DNA of 64,000 bases from Ceratodon purpureus (GCA_014871385.1 CM026427.1:3790988-3854987); one strand, 5' to 3'. Positions 46,440 through 59,098 are shown, counted from the stretch's first letter. The notes: generated by a model not told the origin, from the letters alone. Translations and numbers: made by a program.

Positions 46440-47340
46440 TCTTGCGAGCATTCCAAGAATCTAGTACTACTCTATATGCACCTTGTCCTATCTCTTGGCC
46501 TAAACTCATACCGTAACATGTCCTTTACTATCACATTTTCAATCAGATTTTGATCATGTGAGTTTGCTAACCATTTCATAAATTGTTTGCCATAACTTTC
46601 CCTCCACAGCTTTGGTAGTGAGCTACGGTGGACTAGAGCACCATCCTCCATAAGTATGAGGTCTTGGTGGCGGTCATGTACAAAATAGAATGGACTCAAC
46701 GTTGTTTCAGAGACGAGATCCATAAAATCCTTAGCAACACTAATTGCGACCTCCCACACTACTTCGTTGACACCATATGTTGCGTGTGAATTGCAAATGC
46801 AGTCAATGCATTAGGGGAAAAATGGGGTCTCCAACGGGCCTCAAAATTTGGCCATGCCCGTGCACTTTACTTGCTGGCACCAATGGTGCCAGCAGGTCGC
46901 CAAATTGGCGTTTGGGCGGTCCAACCAATCGCTTGCAGCGAAGGCGTTGCCCACTGCTGTCACCCCATTGGACAATACGAGGAGTAATGACACTGTCAAC
47001 GAGCGTGTGCCCACTGCTGTCACCCCATTGGACAATAGCGGATTATGTTGTCAGCGGGGCAAATTTTGTTGTCAGCGGGCAGGATATCCACCAATGAGAT
47101 TTCGCAGAGAGGTGTCAGCGGGCAGCAGTTCACCTACCTTCGGACTGTCTTACAAGGCCCGTTGGAGACCCCATTTTTCCCCTAATGATAATACCATTGC
47201 ATTGCTACAATCTATAATAACTCCATTCAAATGTTCTAATTGATTGCAACTCAAGTACACTTCACGAACACTCCGGAGCCACTCCTTGAAAGTGGATGTT
47301 TTCTCTTTCCTCTGCATGTTCTCATCTGAAGTGAAATGTG
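46440..47340 (-). mobile_element. Second Tc1/mariner relic, split by a MITE
   Basis: On -, the end of a Tc1-like core reads LILMEDGALVHRSSLPKLW and KWLANSHDQNLIENVIVKDML, matching the usual EDGAPVHRS and PANSPDLNPIENVW blocks. Upstream coding-like sequence (FKEWLRSVREVYLSCNQLEH) lies beyond 47,186, so a 375-bp MITE appears to have landed inside the relic. The reading frame has diverged (for example DQNLIEN) and the N-terminus was not found. Confidence 0.6.
46811..47185. mobile_element. MITE with perfect 31-bp inverted ends
   Basis: The ends begin TTAGGGGAAAAATGGGGTCT at 46811 and are mirrored exactly over 31 bases to 47185. A TA lies just inside each outermost base, so the duplicated target could be TA, as for Tc1/mariner-type MITEs, but this is ambiguous. 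Inside, a 30-bp block starting TGCCCACTGCTGTCACCCCA is repeated twice (about 46,947 and 47,007). Perfect ends suggest a recent insertion. Confidence 0.85.
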
Positions 47341-47429
47341 TGGTTCCAATACTACTACTAGACTAGTAGTCGTTTACTTGGAAGAAATATCACATTCAAC
47401 AAAAGATTGCATCCCCTCGGCTCTGGTAT

Positions 47430-50400
47430 TTGGAATTGCACAAGCTTCCCAGAGATGGCGGATTTGCCTTCCGAGTTGCAGTGAATGGGGTGCTTCTACC
47501 TGAAACAAATCCAGCATTTGCAACAATCTCAAATCTGATTGTTACTCATGTCAAGGTAAATCGTTCACACATATTTGTGTGGGTTGAAAATGCGTCCGGA
47601 AGTGTTGTAAATTTAATCTTCAACGAAGATGAAGATAAGTTCCAGGCACGCTTATTTATAGAGGGCTTGGTACTAGGTAGTGCATGAAGAAACAATAAAG
47701 GAGATGATTGACAGTCCTCTTCTTTCTATTGAAGACATTCGAGATTTGAACAGAAGTGCCGAAAGCATTAGTTGTGTTTTGAAGCATATTCTAGCAGCGC
47801 TGCATGAGGTTAACAAGTTATATCTCACAAGGGCATCTGAGGCATCTGGGAATCGAAGAACGAAGAAGACCATAGTTCAAACTGTGGTTATACCTACTGC
47901 TCCAAGCCGAGATAGAGGTATTAAGGAAACCAGAAAACTTCCTAAATCCATTGAGGTGGCGGGTGGAAAAATAAAGGAAGGCATGGTACGCAGCGGCGGT
48001 GCTCGAAAGAATATGGGGACTGTAGTTGGTAAAGAGGCTGACGACGTCGATAATGTGATTGCAAATGAAAGTGCTATCCCTGCGCCCGCTGATTCACGCG
48101 ATAGAAGAATTCCTTCATCCTAGATTCAAACTACACTCTTGAAACTCCGCGGAAAGAAGAAAACAGCTAACTCTACTCAAGGGAGACAGCAACCGGAGGA
48201 TATTATAATGCCACAATCTCCCGACACAAAGAGAAGGTTGGATATTGAGTTTCAAGGAGCATCCGGATCTGAACTTGTCCCTGCCCCTCTGAAAAGGAAG
48301 TTGAAAGAACGTATACATCAACATCTAGTGAAGACTCTTGAAGGAAAAAAAATTGATTTTCAGGATTTTCAAGATGAGCTCATACAGTTTAAGGAGCGGA
48401 GTAAACTGATGTATATTTGGGGCCAAGACACGTTTCATATGGTATCTGTTGATGCTATGCAGATAGCCCCAAATGAACTCACGTACCGACCGTTTCATGA
48501 GTCGTTACTGAGAACTCTGACACAAATATTTCTCACCGCATTGCATCCTTCGAAACAGACTCTGACATTGATGGCCCTTTGCAAAGTAAAGCCGAAGTCA
48601 TTTGAAGATTGCAAGGACGGCCCCTTCTATATCATTAATGGGCAACATACCTTTGCTGTGGCAAGAACCATCATTTCAAATCCTGATGTACACGAGGAGT
48701 AGAAAGAAAAGCTTCGATATTGGGATTGTGATTTTGTTTGGACAGAAGATCTTGTTCTATTGTCAAAACTTTCTTGTCGCACAAACAATACTAATCAGCA
48801 CGTATGGAATTCCCCAGAATATCTTCATTACATTCAATACACCCGGGATTTGTGGATAAACTATGATAGACCGGAAATGCGCCCTGGAGTAAAAGTCAAC
48901 AGTACGGAGCATAAAAATTGGAAGGTACACCTTATATACTATTCTTGCCTTTGTATTTGCTTTTATAATTTTTTTTATTAACTACTATCTTCATCCAATA
49001 GTCAATTGACCATTGAATTTTCACAAATATCTCGTGGTGTAAATCCAGGAATTCCAATTAAAAGTTGTTGAGACTTTGAACTCCATGAATGTGAAAAATC
49101 AAGGAAAAACAAGCAAGGAATATCAGGGAGAATTCAAAGTCATTTGTGCGGAAGATGAACTTTATATGAAGACCATGAATGCTTTCAAATGGTATGAAAG
49201 TGGCGACCTTTTAAATCCAGACACTGGAAATAAGTGGCGACATGAATCGGAAGCCTTTGACAACAAGGAGTAGACTCCAAAGCACACGGTGGCGTATACA
49301 TTTAAATATGTGCGAAGGGATAGCCTTCTTGAACTTGTTGAGAAGATCACCAACGGACTCGGTGAGAATAGTAATCGTATTGAAGGAGGGCTCAAATATC
49401 CCAAAGTTATGTTGGATGGAAGCAAGCCCAAAAAGAGATATACTTGTACTCTGAAGGAGTGGACAGACAGGAAGAAAGCAAAAAATGCTATAGTTTGATG
49501 GTTTGACCGCAAATATCCAAGGGAACTTTGGAATGGAGATCTGAATACTGAAGAATGGAAGGCGTTCAAGGAGCAGTTGGGATTTACAAGTGCACATATG
49601 GATGAAGTGATTGGAAGGGCAACCAAATAATATCTTGCCAAGTTCATGAAGGTTAGTGACAAGCCAAAACGACAACAACCTCCTCCACCAAATGCCTTCC
49701 TTGCAGAAATGCAACGAATTCTGAAGAGGGGCACACCTACAATTATTTTCTTTGCCCCTGTTCTTTCTTTCCTTCAAAGAAATGGTACTATCTCTGAGTT
49801 TGCAAGGGCTAGAACTGATGGTGATTCTACTGATCTTCCTGGGCCCGTTGATGACCCAACGAAGTGGGTGACTGTACCACCCCGTGACTTCTCATTTGCT
49901 GGGGGAATCATGGATTTCCGTCAAATTGTCAGTTTCCTTGAAGAAGAAGATACTGAGCTTCCTCAGCCTGCAATGAACTACATATCTCTTATGTCCAATT
50001 TGGCGGTTCCACCCAACATTTTGATGGCCCCTCTATATTGGATGATAATTCCACACTCAAACCAGTTCAAAGAAGTGGAATTATTCATTAAACACTATTT
50101 TCCTGATTGGATAGTTTCTGAAAGTCGTTATGTTCCAGCCGCCGGAGAAAAACATTTCTTCTCCAATTTTATCTGGAAGAAAGGAAATGGTGTCTTAGTT
50201 TTTGTTTTGCAAAATCCAATGTATCCTTCTATGGATTGAGGAAAACAAGTGGTTTGTGAGGAGCGGGAGAAGAAGATTGGTGAAGTCCGGGAGTTTCATA
50301 TTCTTGAACATGAGTTGAGAATGGAGGTTTATCTAAACTTTATATTGAAAATCAAGTTGTTGCTTGGACCACTCACTCCACATGGTGACATATTATGCGT

Positions 50401-52935
50401 GACTGCAGGACGAAAGCCAATGATTGCTTCTGTAGTAAGTCTCTTGGTGGTCAATTGACCATTGGATATAAATTTAAATTCCCTCAATTTTCTTCTAGAT
50501 GTCATTCTTTATAATGTTTAACAATGTTGTCTTTTCAGATGTGTCAAGTGCGCCCTGTGGCTGTCACTGTTGCTGGTCGAGGTGATGATACAAATTATTT
50601 GCGCTCCCATACTATTGGATGCTATCTCCAGGGCTTCAATCATTTGTTTGATCCATCTTTAAGAACGGAGGATACTATTGACCCTGAGGAAACTTCACTT
50701 GAAGATACAGACCCTTTATCTCAATCTGACAATGACACAAGACTACAAGAAATACGTAGTAAAAAGCGGGCTGATAAAAGCATCTTCGAAGATGAAGAAG
50801 TTCACAACCTTAATGAGTTCTCAAATGACTCTTCTGGAGAATCTAATGAAGAGTCTAATGTGGAAGTGGAATCAGATCATGAGGCTGTTCCACTACTCAA
50901 AAAGCTTAAGAAAGCGCCTGTGCCTTCCAATGCTCCAATCAATCCAATTATAGCCCCTATCAGGCCTCAGATGACGATGGGATACGAGCGTCACTCTCGA
51001 GCAGAAGCCACACACGAGATTGACTCAAACCAAGGTTTCCAGATATGTGGAGAATCCCCGGGAGGACAACTGTTCAAGAAATCTTCATTTGCAACGTGTA
51101 GTTTTGACATTGAACACATGTTGTTGACGGAACCATTGGGATCTGATAAAGGGACACAAGCTTCATCCCCTTTCCATGACAACCTTGTTGAAAGTACGAT
51201 CTTTGAGACTCCATCTCCGTTTAACATTTTGCCTCATGATTCTGATGTAGTGCAAAATCCAATCACGGTGTCAATAGGTATGGACATAATAGGAGAACAT
51301 GTTGGAGGAGAGCAATTTCCGCAGCAAGAAGACATTGATGCCAATGTGGAAGTAACTCCATGTGTAGCACATGTTCATGAAAAATTAGTGGTAACCCAAC
51401 CGGATCTTACAGTGACTTCCAGAGATGATCAAATTCTGGCACATGGTCGAAATGTGCCTTTGGCAATGTTAGAAAACAGAGTTGTGAAATCTGAACCACT
51501 GGATGACATTCTCACACCCATACCATTGAAATCTAATGAAGATGATCCTATCCTTATTGAGAGCGATGAAGATGATCATATTATAACTACGGCTTAGAAG
51601 ATGTATCCCTTAGAGTCCGACTCTGAGTTATCTGATGAGGCAGACAATTCTGTAGACAAAGTAATGACTGATGCAAAGGTGTCGCAAGACAAGGCGCTCA
51701 GAATTCAGCTCCAGAAAATATCAAAAAGCAAACTCTCTGTCAATAAGACGAATTGGCAGAAAAACCGGGAGTTGGTGATGAAAAATCTAAGACTTATGCA
51801 GGAGTTGACGAAGGAGAGAGAAAAATATCAGAAATTTATGAGTAGTGGGCTATTTATTGAGGCACCAATCACAAGTGATAATCCTTCAATTTCAGCTGGT
51901 CCAAGCCACCAAGCCACTACGTCTATTGCGTCGGCACCTGAGTTGTCTGTATCTGAATGTGACCCTCATCATCAAGCAGATACCAATCTTGTTGGACGAG
52001 CCCGAGAAGACTATATTCCTGCTACTCAGGTTTAATAATTTCTTTCATTGTATTTGTATTGGCTTCTTCTTACATTACATTTCTTTTTTATGACAGCCAA
52101 TCTAAGTTCCTTATTGATTATTTTTTAGGAATTTGTGTTGAAGAAACAATGTGAGGCAAATATAAAGGAAGGCATGCCTTCTAAAGAAAGCAAGGTTAAT
52201 ATTTTTGACTCCCTATAAATCACATGAATTAAAAATTTCTGTATAATTGGATGTCTTTGAGTCACACCCACTATCGTACGTATTTGTGCCCAAATTAAAT
52301 GAAGGGCGATGTCTGTGTATATAGGAAATATGAGTGACATCATAGGACGGATTGCGTTGTTGAAGACTAGGGCACCATCCAGAACAATATCAAGACTACT
52401 AGTTTTTTTATTAAATGCCGTAGGATAAGTATTACGTATGTAAATGTCTAGAAAGTGGATGTCTAGTACCCATTTCATATACTAATTTTGTAATTGATTG
52501 CCGAAAAGTTTTTATAAAGCATTATCTTTATTTTAAAGGATATCTTTATTGCAATGGCTAGGACCATGAAGCATAGTTTTTCATTGCAAACCTTTTAGAA
52601 CATAATATATCATGTCCTTTTTACATTGAGTCTTTTAATTTTATGTAGTCAAATTAATTATTTATCTATACTCATCTATGCAGCATCAAACTCAATTTAC
52701 TCACGTACAAAAACGAAAAAATTGCTTGTACAAGGAGAAGTACGAAGGGTATTTTTCTGATTTAGAGTCTTCAACCGCTCAAATTACCAAGAAAATTTCT
52801 AAGCCACCTGAAGGTTGTTGGACGCGCCTCCTCCAAAAATCAGAAGATGTAATTGGAGACGATATTGATGAAGTAACATCATTACCACATGTAATGTTGA
52901 CATCAAAAGACATATTGATCCCTCCTGAGAGATAA
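47430..52935 (+). pseudogene. Decayed multi-exon gene with ParB-like box, possible methylase-like region
   Basis: A chain of coding-like frames on + spans 5.5 kb. Early: a beta-rich block (FRVAVNGVLLPE) and a helical charged block (SIEDIRDLNRSAESISCVLK). At 48139-48702: HMVSVDAMQIAPNELTYRPF and GPFYIINGQHTFAVARTII, which resembles the ParB/sulfiredoxin-type DG.HR box. Then KLRYWDCDFVWTEDLVLLSK, and from 49,650 TPTIIFFAPVLSFLQRNG, PPRDFSFAGGIMDFRQIV, and HGDILCVTAGRKPMIASV next to VRPVAVTVAGR, which could be the glycine loop of a SAM-dependent DNA methylase. The tail is acidic and ends DDPILIESDEDDHII, a SUMO-interaction-like motif, followed by coiled-coil and basic segments. The reading frame is interrupted several times, so it looks inactive. 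ParB-methylase fusions are known in phages and bacteria; here the match is tentative. Confidence 0.45.
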
Positions 52936-53018
52936 TGAAGTGATTTTAGATCAAAGAGAAGAATGTACTATTTGCTAGGATGTAGTACAATTTACTATGA
53001 TTTCCAGGAAATCAAGTA

Positions 53019-53183
53019 AACAATGTATTTATTGCTATAAACTTGATATAGTTAGTTGACATAGTTTTATTTTGAAATGGGAAAAAAATTATTTCAATTC
53101 AACAATGTATTTACCACTATAAATTTGATATAGTTAGTTGACATACAGTTTTTTGAAAACGGAAAAAATATTATTCCAATTCA
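53019..53183. repeat. 82-bp tandem duplication
   Basis: Two adjacent AT-rich copies share ACAATGTATTTA followed by TATAGTTAGTTGACATA and end in ATT(A/T)ATTTCAATTCAA-like sequence, with scattered differences. Confidence 0.7.
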
Positions 53184-53189
53184 AAAAAC

Positions 53190-54085
53190 ATAGAGTTAAG
53201 GCATAGGAATCATTCAAGTTTTAAAACTGTACAATTAGCAACATGTATTAGTTATGAGGAACATGTATAAGTACTAGATTTATGTATTTATTTGACTACT
53301 AGAAGCTCCATAGAGGACCTGGTCTTATTTACTTATATTACTAGACATATTATAGATACAACAAAAAGTACAATAAAGAGGACAATTCAAGGGCTTATCC
53401 AAATTTCTCTTCTAGCCGTATTACAAAAATTACTTAAAAGTAATGAAAAATGTAAGGAATATAATCTGTTTCACCAATACGTATTCTCAACTTCAGTTTC
53501 CCTTCTTTCCTCTTATGCAAGCTGAAACTTATGTAGCTGCTCCATCCCCTTTCACTTCATTTAGTAAAGACTGCACGTTTTTGTCTGTCTATATTGATTT
53601 TTCTCATGGTTGGATTGGTGCGTAAAGCAATGACGATATGCCAAGTTGATCATTGCATAGTTACAGTAGAGTGTTTTGCCTTCCCTTCTTATAATTCATA
53701 TAATGGATTCCCCTTTGAATTTTAGATTTTGCCTAAACCTTGCTACACCTTAGATTATACATTCCAGTACTATCTTCAGACATGAAGGATAGACAATGAA
53801 GTTTAATTTATTTTAAAATAATTTTTATTTTTTAACAAATTTATGCAAAAATACTGTTTTTTAACAACTTTTAAATGCACATTTTTCTCATCCTCTACAT
53901 ATATACCCCAACTACAAGCCCGAATCCAAGGTCAAAATCCGAAAACAATTAATATCTTGGAAGACATGAAGTCGTAGTTAATATTTTCAGGAAACAAAAC
54001 AGTCATCCAAAATGGATGAAAACATATGGATATAAATTTTCAGATGAAAATTCTGGCTTTAAGCTGTGAAGTACCCCCTCCCAAG
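53190..54085. other. AT-rich stretch, no supported gene
   Basis: No domain-bearing frame was seen. Runs of A and T are common. Confidence 0.4.
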
Positions 54086-54090
54086 TCTAG

Positions 54091-54317
54091 GATATGAGAC
54101 CATGTACGACATTATTGTGAGAAATGTCAACAGAGACTTGTCAGCTTAGGCGCAGACCATCTTCGTGGGAGTTGCAAGGGCTTTGATTGTGGCCTACCAT
54201 GCAAACACAGACCCGTTGAAGAAGCAGGGTTTGTTAACACGAGACTCCCGTATTGTAGAGACAAAGAAGTATGGTCTGAACAAGGCGCGGAAGGCACCAC
54301 AATACTCCAAGCGTTAG
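54091..54317 (+). pseudogene. Ribosomal protein uS9 (plastid-type) C-terminal fragment
   Basis: The frame ends in the conserved uS9 tail: [40 protein letters not shown], then RKAPQYSKR and TAG at 54315. The GLLTRD.R.VE.KK.GL.KARKAPQ.SKR signature fits the plastid/cyanobacterial form better than the mitochondrial one. A TAG replaces the expected glutamine in LSA-Q-AQ at about 54,148, and the conserved N-terminal part is missing. It is a broken nuclear fragment, either retro-copied or carried by a mobile element. Confidence 0.75.
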
Positions 54318-54796
54318 TTTGTCGATGCAGTAGAAAGTTTGGTGGCCATTTAGATCAAGGTTGGGTCCCTTTCTTGTGTTAGTTTTAGAAATCTGGTGAC
54401 ATAATATTAATGCTCATTTTTTCCTGCTTAGAGAGAGTATCATTAAGGTATGGATATCTTTTTGCAAATTATTTTGGTCTGCTCCAGGTACAGTATGATA
54501 CCATCTTGCATCTGTCTGTCACGAGGTATTTACTATCTGTACGCATCTACGATGTCGAATGTGCTTGGTTTACGGTTTGGGAAGAATATTCGTGTAGGAT
54601 TGCTGAAGGTGATTGTAGAATCTGACAGTAGGATTGATGTCCATCAACATTGTTTTTGTCAACTTTATTCTAATTTTAAACATTGGTTTGAAACTCATAC
54701 TGTAACTTGAAGCTAGGGGCTAGTAAACACGTACATTCCACAGAATTAAGCGTGTGTTTTCAGCAATTGCAATTAAAGATATTCATTTCAACCCCT

Positions 54797-54798
<2 letters not shown>

Positions 54799-54845
<47 letters not shown>

Positions 54846-57423
54846 GTGGCAAATGAAAGAAATTCATTGCAAAAAATCAAGTTACAACCCTCATCAGACC
54901 TGAGTCCAGGGCGGAGACGGGGACTTCTGGACACTGAGAAAACAACAACAAAGAAACTAAAGCCAGTTAGGCATTAGTCCTGCCGGAGGAATAAGGTTCC
55001 ATTTCACTGTTAAGCCTACTCTTGAACCTAAAATATGCCGATTCATCCATTTCAAATCAAAGGCTCGGAGGTGACTCTGAATCTGCGCCTCTAGGTTAGC
55101 CCTTTTGATTGCCTTGAGGGTGCGTTTCCAGTCAAGGCGGCCATAGTCGAGGAGGGACTCCCAAATAAATTGACGAACCTTCTGAGGCACCCAAGCAATG
55201 TTGTCGAATACCTTACTGTTCATGCTGAGCCAGGTACACCAAAGGCCTATACCACGCAGGAGAGACCAAATCTTGGTAATGCCGTTCTTCCTGAAACGCA
55301 CTGCTTGCCCAAAAATGCATTGAGCGAAAGTGAACCGCTGTGGAGGATTAATGTTCCGCCTGCCTTTCTGGAAAAGGTGGATCAAATGTAAGCAGTAATT
55401 CCACACAATCTTAGCATTCCTGCAATCGTAGAAACAGTGCATATAGGTTTCTACCTGAGTTCCTCTACAGAAGAGGCAGAATTGATCGACTCGCGGGTTG
55501 AATCTCCCTCGCCAAGAATTTGTGGCCACCGCTTGGTGCCACACTGACCAGATAAAAGCCGCCTCTTTCTTGCTACGCTCCGACTTCCATACTTCTTTCC
55601 AATTTAGAGTAACGTTGATCCTGTCTTCGTGCTTCCATTTGTCTGGAATAGATTTCGAGAGGCTCTCATTTTTCGTAAGGAATTCCCTGCCTATCTTAGC
55701 GCTATATCCCATGAACTCGGTACCGCAGGACCATTTCCACATTGCAAGGTCGAAGCTACTGAGTCTGTCAATTCTACCAAAATACACAAAGAGCTCCTCT
55801 TTGGAGTTTTGCTTTTTGCACAACTGGGTTACTCGAATCTTACGGAATAGACCCGGCCAGCCAGCAATCTTGCGGCCGACATCCTGAGAGTCAACGAGGA
55901 ACAAGAGCCGGGATCGGGCCCCAATTGAATAGATTTTGTACATGTCAGGCGGATGGCGTAGGACCTGCAGGTCGTTAGTAGAGGTTGGGTTCGAATCGGG
56001 GCTCGTCTTGAGGATGTAAATTGGATCAGGTTCATGGTCGTCTCGGAAGACTCCAACCCATGCACCCATCGAAAGTGAAGTTCTTGGGAGCCTGAGGGTG
56101 TTGCCAAGCTCCTGGTCTAGATCCGAGAGCAAGGGGGCAAGCTTGTCGACCTGTTCGCTGTCAAGGTTGAATTCATCCTTCAGCTCGGCAAGAGCTTTGA
56201 ACTGGAGCCTGTCACTGTCCCAAAGGTTGGAAACGCTTCTCAAACCTCTCCAGAAAAGGTCGCATGCTTCGAGCTTCAAAAAATTGTATTGGCCTCCTTT
56301 AAATCGAAGGTCCCATCAGGGAGAGACATTGAGGGCCTCTGCTGGTTCCTTGGGAGGGCTGGTTCTGAGGCTTTTGTTAATCTTTCTCCAGACAAGATGA
56401 ATCTTGCCACAGGCTTTTGAGCCTGGCTTTGGCCTGTGGTCTAGCACAAGACCCCAGAGGGGATCCTTCGGCCAAGGGGAGCCTTTGCACGGCGTGCAGC
56501 TCCACAGTTTATCCCTCAGCACAGCCTGTAAGTTGGACTCGCCCGGGGCATACGCCGCGACGATCCACTTACCGAGAAGAGCCGTCATGGCAGCGTGGGG
56601 GTCGATCAGGCTGAGGCCTCCTGCTTTGCGCTTGACGCAACAGTCGGCCCAGCTTACCCTAGTCCTCGAGGCATACTCACTGCCCGACCACAGGTAGTTA
56701 CGCAGCAGGGCACGAATCTTGCCCAACACCTTCACAGAGCCGTACCAAAGAGACAGAAAATACCATAAGGAAGAGAGAAGTACCTGCTTGACAATCATGG
56801 CTCTTCCTGCCAAGGAAAGGCGCAGGGAGGTCCAGTATGACAATTTGGTAGAGATCCTGTCAAGCAGAAATCTGTCGAGGTCTTCAGTAGCCGGATCAAT
56901 ACCAAAAGGCATTCCCAGGAGCTTAAGGAGATCAGATTCCGAGGCCCATTGCCAGCCATAAGTGTCGATCCAGGGGGGCTTGGGGAGGTGGCTTAGCCAG
57001 TACGCATGACTTTTATGCCAGTTGATCTCCAAGCCAGTCACTTCCTTGAAAACTTCAAGGATGAAGACTAAGTTCCTAATACTATTGGGATCACTAATCT
57101 CCAGGGTCATGGAAGTGTCATCAGCAAATTGGGAAATAATCTGAGTTCTAGAGGAGCCTGGGAGGAGAATCCCTCTAATAAGACCTTCTATTTCAGCTTC
57201 TTTAACCAGGATATTAAGCACTTCAGCTACTATGATGAAAAGAGAGGGGGCAAGAGGGCAACCTTGTCTTACCCCCCTCTGGATGGAGAAAGAACTAGTG
57301 CAGTTTTGGTTCAAATAAACCGAGGCAGTGGCTCCTACAAAGAGAAGTCTCACAAGGCTGATGAAATATTCGCTGAAGCCAAACCTGTGGAGACAACTAA
57401 AGAGAAAGCTCCAATCCACCTTA
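54799..57423 (-). mobile_element. 5'-truncated LINE retrotransposon
   Basis: A non-LTR element on -. It ends in a long poly-A tail, seen as a run of about 46 T at 54799-54844, and is flanked by CAACCCCTAG (54789-54798) and CAACCCTTAG (57424-57433), a likely 10-bp target duplication with one change. ORF2 is truncated at its 5' end: the endonuclease and first reverse-transcriptase motifs are missing. About 2.6 kb remains. Confidence 0.85.
54957..57419 (-). CDS. LINE ORF2: reverse transcriptase C-part and zf-RVT region
   Basis: Two adjoining frames (56316-57419 and 54957-56279) belong to one ORF2. The first carries FSIQRGVRQGCPLAPSLFII, the catalytic FADDTSMTLE, GLEINWHKSHAYWL and the LGMPFG..P thumb region, then LSYWTSLRLSLAGRAMIVKQ typical of plant L1-like LINEs. 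The second ends with the zinc-ribbon region QFCLFCRGTQVETYMHCFYDC followed by RNAKIVWNYC. A stop lies between them (at 56316-56318), so the copy is dead as well as 5'-truncated. ORF2 proteins nick DNA and copy RNA into it. Confidence 0.85.
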
Positions 57424-57433
57424 CAACCCTTAG

Positions 57434-58770
57434 CTTTCTTTGTGTTCTTGAAAGCCTAGAACCTCGAAACTGCGATTATTTACTCGTATGCACTCCCAAG
57501 GGCGTAAATTATTTTTTAAATCTTTTTTAAAGACTTTCAACCCTAAGATCTCAAATGTAAGCCTTTTTATAGATATAGGTGTAGAACTGACCATTGAATG
57601 ATTATTGGTTTCAAGTTCATGACATTCAAAGTTCGTGCACAAGTTTTTTTGGGCATTCCTTTCCAAGCACTGCTTCCACGGTGCAATGTGAGACTTGAAC
57701 ATCACGGTCATATTTTTTCCCATGTAGCTGACTAAATTTGGTGTGCTCAGGCAAAATTACAGGGACTGAAAACGCTTTTCAAACATTCATGGAAGTTATG
57801 TTCTATAGTAAGGAATGAAAAACAGAAATAGTAAAACACAATAACAATTTGTGAGGTAGGGATAAAGTGACCTTTATCAGTTTGTGATTTTCCAGTAACA
57901 TAATTTTTAAAATTTTAAAATTAGCAAACACTTACAAATTTCTAAATGAACAACTAAAAAATCCGTGGACACTTTGAAGCTTCTCTTTGTAAGTATTGAA
58001 GGCTGCCTTTCTGAAATTGGTAAAATTTATGACTTGGGTCACTATGGGCTTTTAGTATTGATCTGGTTATGAACATATTTATTTTATTTTAAAATTTGTA
58101 AAAGGCCTAATTTTAGACTGCCCGCCACGGATTTGAAACCTATAATTTCTAGATGAAGGTTCAAAAATTCGAATTGGGCTTCAAATTTTTTACAGCATAG
58201 ACCTTATCGCAAAGGAAGAACCTAGTAAAAATCTTGAAAAAAAATATTACTTTTAATCTCTTCATCTAGGATGGCCGAAATTGCAAAATTCTATTTTTAG
58301 TTTTAAGGATAGATTGCAATTAAATAAAATCCTCTAGTACAAATCCTATAGCTTACAAATGTATTTGGTCTATGACCCAAGATATACATAGAAGATATTT
58401 GAGATATAATTACTTCATTTTTTTTCTCTCACATAGGGAGGCCTTTTTATTTTCTGAGCAAGTTGCAAGGATATTTATAGAATGCGATATAGTTTATGTA
58501 AAATGTAATAAAGTTAAAATTTCTTCTTCAAATAATGTACTTTCAACAACTCATTTATGATTGACCTCGGCCTTTTACTACAAAATATTTACCTTGAGAA
58601 TGCAAATTCAGAAATTAATCGAGTTCCAAATGAGTGGAATAGTCCCAAATAAACGAATATGAGGTTTAGTGGTCCCTTGCAGTGCCAATTTCGTGGAAAT
58701 TTAGAAGCCTCATGTACGCAGACACAATTCATAACCGGTGGTTGTGACACTTGGGCTTAGTTGAAAAAGA
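57434..58770. other. AT-rich intergenic DNA, no supported gene
   Basis: No domain-bearing frame. The composition is strongly AT-rich compared with the host genes. Confidence 0.4.
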
Positions 58771-58775
58771 TTACT

Positions 58776-59087
58776 TATGGTATGCTGCTCTATAATGGCT
58801 CAATTTTCAGCATGAGAAATCTATAGGGATGTCACCGGTACAAGCAATTTTCGTGCATGGGGAATATTAGTAGAAAGATAGGGCAAGTGAAATCATAATT
58901 TTTGGACTCTTCTACAATGAGTTATGAATTTTTGAAGTTGGAAATATAGGTGTTCCTAAAATGATACCCTATAATGTCTGCAGTGAGTACATGATACTAT
59001 TGCAATGGGAAGCTATTAAGTACCTCTGACTCAAGATTACTAGGGCACCATTTTCGGCATTGCGCCATTATAGAGCAGCGTACCATA
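58776..59087. mobile_element. MITE, 312 bp, with 29-bp inverted ends
   Basis: The left end TATGGTATGCTGCTCTATAA is mirrored at the right by TATGGTACGCTGCTCTATAA (reverse complement); 27 of 29 bases agree. The interior is non-coding. No clear target duplication was found, so the superfamily is open. Confidence 0.7.
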
Positions 59088-59098
59088 GACTTTAGGGT

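Noticed and set aside
52195-52480. Third Tc1-like fragment on - (SLDIVLDGALVFNN)
   Set aside because: Only a short DGALV-like match; no PIENVW block or other core motif nearby, so it is not convincing.
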